A stretch of 64,000 nt of DNA, from the NCBI RefSeq assembly GCF_037975245.1, contig NC_092582.1:11386001-11450000 (forward strand), written 5' to 3'. The translations under genes and the position numbers were made by a program. Shown here piece by piece: positions 1 through 64,000 of the stretch. Numbering within the stretch: position 1 is the stretch's first letter; the number at the start of each line of letters is the position of its first letter. This stretch comes from Apostichopus japonicus (Eukaryota; Echinodermata; Holothuroidea; Aspidochirotida; Stichopodidae). A model generated the notes under the pieces. It had not been told where the DNA came from, did no database searches, and saw only the letters and a program-made list of their open reading frames with translations.

Positions 1-385
1 TTGTCTACAATCTAAACGTAAAGAAGAGAACACATCAAGGCCATTTTTTTATTTACCGTGTGTGGGGCTATTGTAAAGGTATGTAGCTTATGTTCCATAA
101 TTGTTCATCCAATTATCTGTTAATTACGTATTCTATTGTGTTTTTTCCCTTTTTCAAACCGTGAGTAATATGACAATGTAAATATGGCAAAATATACCAT
201 AGATTCCATATTATTAAAGACATATACATTGTTATTTTTATTTATTTTATTATATTTTCAGGTTTTTTTTAGTGGCTTTATTTGTTTGTAGTTAGTAATT
301 TGATGTGTATATAAACATATACACACATACAAACACCTCCCATGCCCTGCCCCCTACCGCTCCCGCACACAGGCGTGTGTCATAC
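1..385. other. Left-edge non-coding sequence, probably intron
   Basis: AT-rich sequence with short CA/TATA-type stretches and a C-rich patch near 335-368. No supported exon was found. Later exons of the minus-strand gene are expected beyond the edge. Confidence 0.5.
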
Positions 386-430
386 ATTCAGATTGAGGAC
401 CCCATTGTACGAATCTATACGAACTCTTAA
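386..430 (-). CDS. Possible NIDO continuation micro-exon (tentative)
   Basis: A 45-nt candidate exon lies between an AG at 431-432 and a GT at 384-385 (minus strand). It is phase 0 on both sides, matching the phase-0 end of the NIDO exon upstream. It encodes LRVRIDSYNGVLNLN, whose NGVL pattern recalls the V-x-x-NG-x-I/L strand of NIDO domains. The acceptor has a poor polypyrimidine tract, so this could be chance. Confidence 0.25.
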
Positions 431-579
431 CTTTAACAATACCCCTGAACGATAGAGTTCATCTGAGGACATGTGATTCTTTTCAAATGACTTCTGAGGA
501 CCTTGTTCAAGTCCTCGGTCTGAATGCAAATCAAGTACACAATCTAACACACACGCACACACGCAAGAGGGATACTCAC

Positions 580-57182
<56,603 letters not shown>

Positions 57183-57312
57183 CAGATTTGTAGTCTTATA
57201 AGGTTTCCAAAAGAGAAACAGGAAACTCGACTGGTTATTTTTCGGCGTTTTCCTTCTCACGATACGTTCAGTACCTTCATTTCACTAAATCCACATATTA
57301 CTTCAAAACGAA

Positions 57313-57325
57313 AACTATATAAAAA
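57313..57325 (-). promoter_or_regulatory. Possible TATA box for the minus-strand gene
   Basis: TTTTTATATAGTT lies about 130-143 bp upstream of the ATG. A start about 30 bp downstream would give a 5' UTR of roughly 100 nt. TATA-like strings are common in this AT-rich DNA, so support is weak. Confidence 0.3.
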
Positions 57326-57792
57326 TGCTCAATATCCGTAGGAGGAACAAAGATTAATGATATTGGTTAAAACGTATCTCACAGAGCGCTAAATAATTGT
57401 GTTAACCGTTAAGATATTATTCTGTAATAGAATGGTCCAGATTATAACGGCAGCTTTTTATACATGCAACTGACAAAGTTAAATATTGATATATGGTATC
57501 TACATGTCACACCCATGTACCCAGTTCGATGTATACCACCTCCTAAGAACTTTGGTCTTCGTAACAGTCGAAGCGAGAGATGCACGTTGGACTTTCCAAA
57601 GATATCATTTTTATCGTTAAAAAGGCGGCCGTGCAAGTCATGTCTAGATGTAGTTTACATATTCTTTAATGAACTAACATGGACGGTTAATGAGTTCCTG
57701 TCCAACAGCTGTTTTTATTACGGTGAAAACATGATGTAGTTTACATATGTGTTTTTACTGACAACTGTAAATGACAGTAAATGAAACTAGTG

Positions 57793-57827
<35 letters not shown>

Positions 57828-57835
57828 GTATTGAT
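57793..57835. repeat. (AT)n microsatellite
   Basis: AT dinucleotide run upstream of the gene. Confidence 0.9.
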
Positions 57836-58905
57836 ATATTGATATATATGGAAGGCTATTTCATTAGGGTATGAACGAGAAAGATAGCAATTAATTCTTT
57901 TCTTTTCCGAGTCAGCGTTATGGGGTATAGAGATTGGTGGGATGGGGTTGGAGACGATGGGTTGGGGTGGCGGTGGTTGGGACCGTTTGATCAGGCAGAT
58001 TATGTTGCCAAAGAAATTTGATGAGTATTGAGTTGCTTTGGTACATGCCCATGCATAAACGCCTTGACATGCCTGTCAATATTTACACCTTAATAGATGT
58101 CCATGTAAATTTACTTTATTATGTAACAAAATATACGATTCAATGTAATAAGCTAATCTGTCCGCTTGAATGTCCATGTCCGCTCTAACGCTTGCTGCTA
58201 TTGTGTCTGCTTAATACCTATGTAGGCTAAAACGTATGTGCGTATGTACGTCTTGGGCACAAACTATAAGTACGCCATCAAGATTTATGTTTTTATTGGG
58301 GTGGGAGGGGGGTGGGGGAGGACGGAAGAGCAATATATTGCACCATTTTCATTAAGGTGATCATCGTATCTCATCATTACCCCCCCCCCCCCCCCACACA
58401 CACACGCATATATACATACAAAATAGTTAACCTTGTTTAAAGGGATATTCTGGAGGCAGATATGTTGAAACACACAAAATATAACCAAATTTGAAACATT
58501 CATCTTCGCGAGACAGAATGCTCTATGATGATGTTGTTCGATCTCAAGTTGCAGAAAATGTCAATCAGTTTAATTAAGCAAATTGAACTTCAGCCACCGA
58601 AAAGTCCCTTTAAGCTGTTACCGTACGCCTTGGTTACTTCAATCAGCGGGCATACAAGGAAATTTGGTTATATCTTGTGCCTCTTATATATGACATTACA
58701 CTAATTTGAATCGAAGGTTAAACATCAGAGTCTCTTTGAACACAAACAAGAACAGGCTAAGTCAAGTATGATAATTGATTAAGGTTTGATGAACCTGAAA
58801 CAATCGGCTTTGAAATGATATTATCTACAGCTTGACGTACAATTCGCAAGCTACGACAGTTAACTTATGCAAATACCCTATATCAACAAGATACCAGTTC
58901 GTGTA

Positions 58906-59018
58906 TGGCAAGCCAAATGCACAATAATTAGATATTCCAGGGGCCAGGATCGGTCGATAATCCTGGTTTTTCAACCGATACACCTGGAATATCTAATTAT
59001 TGGACATTTGGTTTGTCA
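58906..59018. repeat. Inverted repeat with 36-bp arms
   Basis: Arms 58906-58941 and 58983-59018 match at 32 of 36 positions when one is reverse-complemented; shared core AATAATTAGATATTCCAGG. The 41-bp loop itself contains CCAGGAT and ATCCTGG, able to pair. It could be a small fold-back element or a transcribed hairpin. Confidence 0.75.
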
Positions 59019-60796
59019 TAACTTTACGATTATTCGTGAATTGAATAAAAAAAAAAACACGGACAAAAAATCATGAGTTAAAAAGTTATACATCTGCCTT
59101 AAATAACGTAAGCAACAAGAAATAGAGAAAAGTAGGCCTATAGGAAAACAACAAGAAAAATTAAAGACAAAACTTAAAGGGGCGTGGTGGGTTAACTAAA
59201 ACGGGGCATCGTGATGGTTCAAAACATGCCGTCTCTCTATCATGATATTTGACCACACAGCATATTCGTTATAACTCGATGTGGTAGGAGTAAACCTGGA
59301 TCTAGACCTGTGCACGGTGCGGTACGTTTGCTCAATGCTGCATTCAGTATTCACCGGCGCATGTGTTTGATGTCAACCTCACGACTAAGGCAACCATTTT
59401 AAGTGTCACGTTGTATATAATTTTACATCTAAAGATAATTGAATTTCATAGGACAGAACAAAACATCAAACTTGTTAACATTTTGTCTTATTGGAAAACA
59501 GAAGAAAATCGGATCTTGTTTTAATTCCCGCCTTTTGTTGTTGCTGTGTGTTTTTTTCTTTTGTTTTCTGGTTGTTCTTTCTGAGAAGTATACAGCAGAC
59601 GGTAAGCTACACGTGTTAGCGACAACTCCGTAACGATAGTCTGTCACGACAATAGACTGGGGGCAACCCACGTGTTCGGAGATCAACTTGTGCATGGTGT
59701 TTGTTGTGTAACATTACGAGACCGTGTGTAGCTCATGCCTTGCTTACTTGGAAATCATTAGGAAACAAAGATGAGATACCATCTGCCATTAAAATGATAA
59801 GTTACCGAATTACTAAAACTTAAATGGGTCGCAAATTTCCCCGAGGGGTAAATAAGTAGTCTCAGTTGAGGGGAGGTGCTCGGGGTGGACACACTGTTAT
59901 TGGCTGGAATACAGGGACACCAAGAGGACATATTCTTTATGTTTTCTTGTTCTCAATCTAGCGATTTTCAAGCACAAAATTTGTCCGAAAAGAGAAATTC
60001 CTTTGGGCATGTGTTTTCTTCTTGTTGTTTGTTTAGTAAGTAGTTGCGGTATGTAATCCCCACTCCGACCCCCACCCTCTCCCACCCCACCTTTCCCTTA
60101 AGCCCATAGACCTCTGCCGTAATTCAATAGAGCAGTGATCCCAAGGGAAGGGGAGAGACGAGTTGCTTTAACGAATAGCAAGTAAATACAGCTCTGGCTG
60201 CTCAGAGGTTACTAACAACTTTTTTTTGGCAACAATTTTGGACCTCGCTGTTGCGCAATCTTTGCACTTCGTGGTTGTGTACGAGCATACATGCTCGCGG
60301 CGCATATAGGTGCTGCGAGATATGTAGTCGTAGTAATATATCAACTTCTCCATTATCGCTGTTTCATTTTTAACTTGTTATCAATCAATGATAATCTAAA
60401 AGAAGAGGACACAAGTACACCATACTTATCTATTTATCTTCCTGTAAATATGTCATGCATGTCATATCACACCATAGAGACACCAGTAGCAGGACAAGCT
60501 ACCAAGCTACCGGAGTGGCAATGGGTCACTATACATTTCATGAACGTATCGATCACGTCATTACAACTATATAGTGAAATGTCCTGACTTGAGAGTCATT
60601 GCACTATCCCTCTAAGGGATGATTATGACAATTCTATGAAATTGTTATTGGCTGAAGTCATTTACTCTCTGCAACATTGCCTGATACACCACTGCGATAC
60701 GTGGCAACACAACACAATCACTATCACAGTGCATTACTCTTCCAGATTATTGTAAAGGTTGAAAGCATTAAAACTCTCATAATAGACCACAGCGAG

Positions 60797-60848
60797 TCAG
60801 ACAAACAGACAGACAGACATACATACAGACAGACATACAGACATATAT
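60797..60848. repeat. GACA/CATA microsatellite
   Basis: Imperfect run of CAGA and CATA tetranucleotides. Confidence 0.85.
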
Positions 60849-61178
60849 ATTATTGGCGACCGACAAAGTATGACAAAAAGTGAGTAGCAGGACAGAAGAA
60901 GGGTAATAACTAGTCAGTCACCCGTCCGATAGAATTGTTACCCCCCCCTCTCTACCACCTCACTCCCTCCCAAACTCATAACTATCACCTAGAAAAGGAA
61001 CCCATATTTAATACCAATACATGGATCGACATCATTAATTTTGTTCCACCATGCCTCTCCCCTCTCACACCCTCTGTTTCTATAAAATGTATCTTGGTTT
61101 CATCCAACAAGATGTTCGATATTTCAGTTCGCTTTGGACATACACTTTATGATAGGGTTCAGTAGAGCTCGGATGCTA

Positions 61179-61202
61179 TATATATATATATATATATATA
61201 TT
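61179..61202. repeat. (AT)n microsatellite
   Basis: Short AT run left of the SINE cluster. Confidence 0.9.
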
Positions 61203-61304
61203 AGTACAAAATCGCACTTCTCTTGCAGTAGCCACGGTACCGTAGAGCTAGGACTTCCTAGAAAGTGTTTGAATGATGCAATGTACGCCTAACTCTACAA
61301 AACA

Positions 61305-61565
61305 GTGAAAACACTTCAAGCCTACACCGGGATTCGAACCCGGGCCTCCCGCTTTACATGCGGACACCCTAACCACTATGCTATGGACGCTGATTGTAAG
61401 TCCAGAGGTTCGAAACCGGTAAGGAAGGTCGTAATTCCACCGTAGGCGCTTGTCACCTTTATCGAACAATACTAGTTCTGTTTTGGTGACGTATTTGCCT
61501 TGCTCTAGAGATCAAGCATCATGCTAACCAACTCGAAATCATTTGTGATTCCTAAAGCCGGATCT
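61305..61565 (-). mobile_element. tRNA-derived SINE, family B, copy 2
   Basis: Reverse-complement copy of 51432-51740. Its tRNA-like part (about 61322-61392, minus strand) retains a TAGCATAGTGG A box and a GGGTTCGAATCCCGG B box and can nearly fold as a tRNA with a GTA anticodon. Two of seven acceptor-stem pairs fail, and the same part recurs in other SINE copies, so it is called SINE and not a functional tRNA. Confidence 0.8.
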
Positions 61566-61636
61566 CGAAAGAGATACTTCAAACAAACTTTTGTTAATGA
61601 AATGGAGGTAAACGACAAAGGCAAATGAATAAATAT

Positions 61637-61725
61637 ATAATTGAAACCGTAATGAGTTGGAAAATCCAGAACAGTGAAAAAAACTTTCAGCCTTCACCGG
61701 GATTCGAACCCGGGCCTCCAGCTTT
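61637..61725 (-). mobile_element. SINE family B, 3' fragment
   Basis: Carries only the B box and tail (GGGTTCGAATCCCGGTGAAG and CACTGTTCTGGATTTTCCAA on the minus strand). It abuts the family A copy on its right. Confidence 0.75.
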
Positions 61726-61746
61726 ATAGATATAATTTCATTATAA

Positions 61747-61984
61747 TGTATGTATGTATATTATATCCTACTGCACTCAGGAACTCGCGAAGAAGCCTCA
61801 TTGGCTTATCAAAGCCACAAGCTGACCGAAGTCAGCCTCTTAGATTCATATTTAACGTCCATGATTATGAATTGTCAATTGTCAACAACTCTGTAAATGG
61901 ACGACATACATTAATCTTGGAGTGACTCGAACTCGAGACCTTATGATTGAAAGGCACCGGCGTTAACCACTGAGCTAACACTCC
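61747..61984 (-). mobile_element. tRNA-derived SINE, family A, copy 2
   Basis: Reverse-orientation copy of 3011-3251. The B box here is GAGTTCGAGTCACTCC, closer to the Pol III consensus than in copy 1. It ends (minus sense) in the same CATA-type tail. Confidence 0.82.
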
Positions 61985-64000
61985 ATAATGTTATAGTTGT
62001 GGCAGCCATGGGCGTAGTTGGATATTTGTACGGCCTTTACACTGCAGACGATCCTTTACTGTTGTTTTAAAGATTGCAGGTTTAATCAAAACGGAGCTAA
62101 ACAAAGAGTATAGATATCGCAAACGTGAAAAACGTGACTATATGTATTGGTTTTGTACGAACGTGTGGATAAACATTATAAAACATTGAAGTAGATCTTT
62201 AACATTTGTTATCCGAGGCTTCACCTCCTCTTTGATAACAATAGGATACGATACTTAATTGTTTGTTTTGTGAAGGTTTGATCTCAAAAAGACGAGTATT
62301 GTTTGATTTTGTTCAAAAAACAGCTTGCAAAAAAAAGGAAAAAAAAAGACCTACAAATAAAAGATCCCCTTTTTTAAAGAAAAATATGGAAAAAAAACAT
62401 GAGAAATAGTACTGCTTCTATTGGTATTTCGGTTTGCAAAATATTCACCTTTCAAATTAATTTTACTCCTTTTATGGCTAAATTGTAGATGACTTCGGTT
62501 ACTCATGACACGTCCAAAATTTGAATGTTGATCCGTTGTGTTATAAATTCTAATAACTCAACAAACGCAAAAATCTTTCTAAATTATCTTCAATATATCA
62601 TATGAAGATAATTAAATATATCATAAGCAAAGTAACATTGGATGTCATCCAACAATATTTGCCCTTTACAAATGACCTACAAATAAAACTTAGCCCATGC
62701 TACACAATGCATTTTAAACATGTTATTTGTTTAGGCCATAAAAGTCTGATGTTTTCTTATTGAGTTTTTTGTTGCATCGTAGGGGCTGATTATAGTTGGT
62801 CGGAATACTAGACTAGATAGCTTAAAGATGTTATGTCGTCTCAGCGGCATCCAGCAATATTGTACGCCGGATTTTGCGTGACGTCACAGCTCTCCCTTAT
62901 CCGAAGCTTTTTATTATTATGAACTAAATAACGTTACCTGTTCGTATTTAGACTACCCGTCTGTGCTACTTTGATTTGAAACACCTTGCAGAGACAAGGC
63001 GAGATATTAGTCACGTTACCATATTTTGTCCCCAAAGTATCCATCTGCTATATACAACAACAATAAAAACGCCACAAAAGTTGGTTTTTGTTGATGTTTT
63101 GTTTTTGACAACAGAAATAAGTTTGGCAGAGATGGAATCCTATTAGAACTTTCAAGATATGTTCATAAGTTTGACAGGGACTGACCTGTTTGTTTACTAA
63201 AAGGATGAAGCCTATAAATTGCCATGTCTTTTGAAAATATTTTTAACAAAATCATTAATGGAGCAACTTGGGTTTAAGCAGTAAATTTCCACTGAGCTGC
63301 ATCGGATATATCTAAAGCGGGTGAACTGGCCTATCGAACATTGGGGCAGTACCTGGGTGGGGCCAGAGTAATAGGAGGGCCCATAAACGCCTCCATAAGC
63401 TCGAAAACACATCGGATAATTATAGCGTACAAGTTGTTTGAATTCTATGGGCCTTATTTACATGTAAGAAGAATATGCTCAGAAGTCGGTTAATTCTCAT
63501 AGCTTTGTCTTATGAAAAGGGAAGCGGACCCCCCCCCCCCCCCGATATATGTATTACTGGCCATGGTGCTGGCACAGAAGGAGCAGGAGGCCCAGTATAG
63601 TCGCTCTTTACCCAGGGGCCCAGATCCACGTCAGCACGCCCTTGATTAGCTATATAAAGTAGTGTTGCTTATATAGATCATTATTTCAGACAACCGGTTA
63701 CTAAGATATTACACTCTACACTTGAATAACGATTGAATATATGGCATGCTCTTAACAGTTTTAATATGCAGTGTATATATCATTGTGACAGTAAATGCCA
63801 GCAGTTTACCTTGATGTTATACAGTTTATAGGATCAGTGTCAATATACATTACATTGGTAATGAAAAAAAAACAAACAAAAAAACCTTGGCAGTTGTGAT
63901 GAGAGAAGCCGGCTTTATAGTGACTATTGTCTGTTCTGTAAACATTATTCTTTGTGTAAAAGCCCTTGTGGCTTTGACGTTGATAAAACATTTTTTTTAC

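Larger units (their letters stand above)
57183..64000. other. Upstream region, no supported gene
   Basis: No exon with splice sites or a recognisable domain was found on either strand. Contains AT tracts, an inverted repeat (58906-59018), a GACA/CATA-type microsatellite (60797-60848) and SINE copies (61305-61984). C-rich homopolymers occur near 58381 and 63529. Confidence 0.6.

Noticed and set aside
61322-61392. tRNA-Tyr (GTA) gene on the minus strand
   Set aside because: It nearly folds, but two acceptor pairs fail, the intron expected in metazoan tRNA-Tyr is missing, and the segment is part of SINE family B copies.

Overview
The window looks like genomic DNA from a marine invertebrate deuterostome, most plausibly an echinoderm and perhaps a sea cucumber. 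This is inference from intron-rich gene structure, EGF/CCP/LDLa/vWD module shuffling, AT microsatellites and tRNA-derived SINEs. No bacterial, viral or CRISPR signal was seen.

One very large multi-exon gene on the minus strand dominates the window. It runs from a signal-peptide exon at 57182-57122 down to at least position 580, and probably continues past the left edge. I reconstructed the exons by hand from splice sites, reading phase and domain homology. The chosen exons total 17,175 nt, exactly 5,725 codons without a frame break, and no stop codon was reached. In protein order the product has: a signal peptide; a Ser/Thr-rich stretch built from a dozen or so tiny phase 1-1 exons (15-93 nt, 46292 down to 34454); one 14,726-nt exon (27716-12991) holding about 49 copies of a 54-residue acidic, proline-free Thr/Ser repeat and then a block of 21-residue TTDSPTTVPVDVSTPQ-type repeats; a vWD domain spread over four exons; C8; TIL; a Cys-rich/EGF-like module; two LDLa; two CCP/sushi; a Ca-binding EGF; a second EGF; and the start of a NIDO domain. 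This is a mucin-like extracellular or surface glycoprotein with a very long O-glycosylatable stalk and an adhesive C-terminal module set.

Layout. 1-12990: 3' half of the gene, modular domain exons separated by introns of about 0.3-1.6 kb that hold AT microsatellites, minisatellites and one SINE. 12991-27716: giant tandem-repeat exon. 27717-34453: intron with a decayed CR1/L2-like LINE in the opposite orientation. 34454-46292: micro-exon array built by segmental duplication, with pseudo-exons, a hAT-like insertion with an 8-bp target duplication, and the start of a 33-bp minisatellite zone. 46293-57121: long first intron with duplicated blocks, further minisatellite, a 166-bp palindrome, a possible Crypton-like fragment, a SINE and a hAT-like MITE. 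57183-64000: upstream DNA with a putative TATA box, SINEs and an inverted repeat, and no supported gene.

The most interesting element is the micro-exon array. Every cassette has a length divisible by 3 and the same intron phase, so any subset can be spliced in or out without breaking the frame. The array also shows births (duplications), length changes and deaths (lost splice sites) of cassettes.
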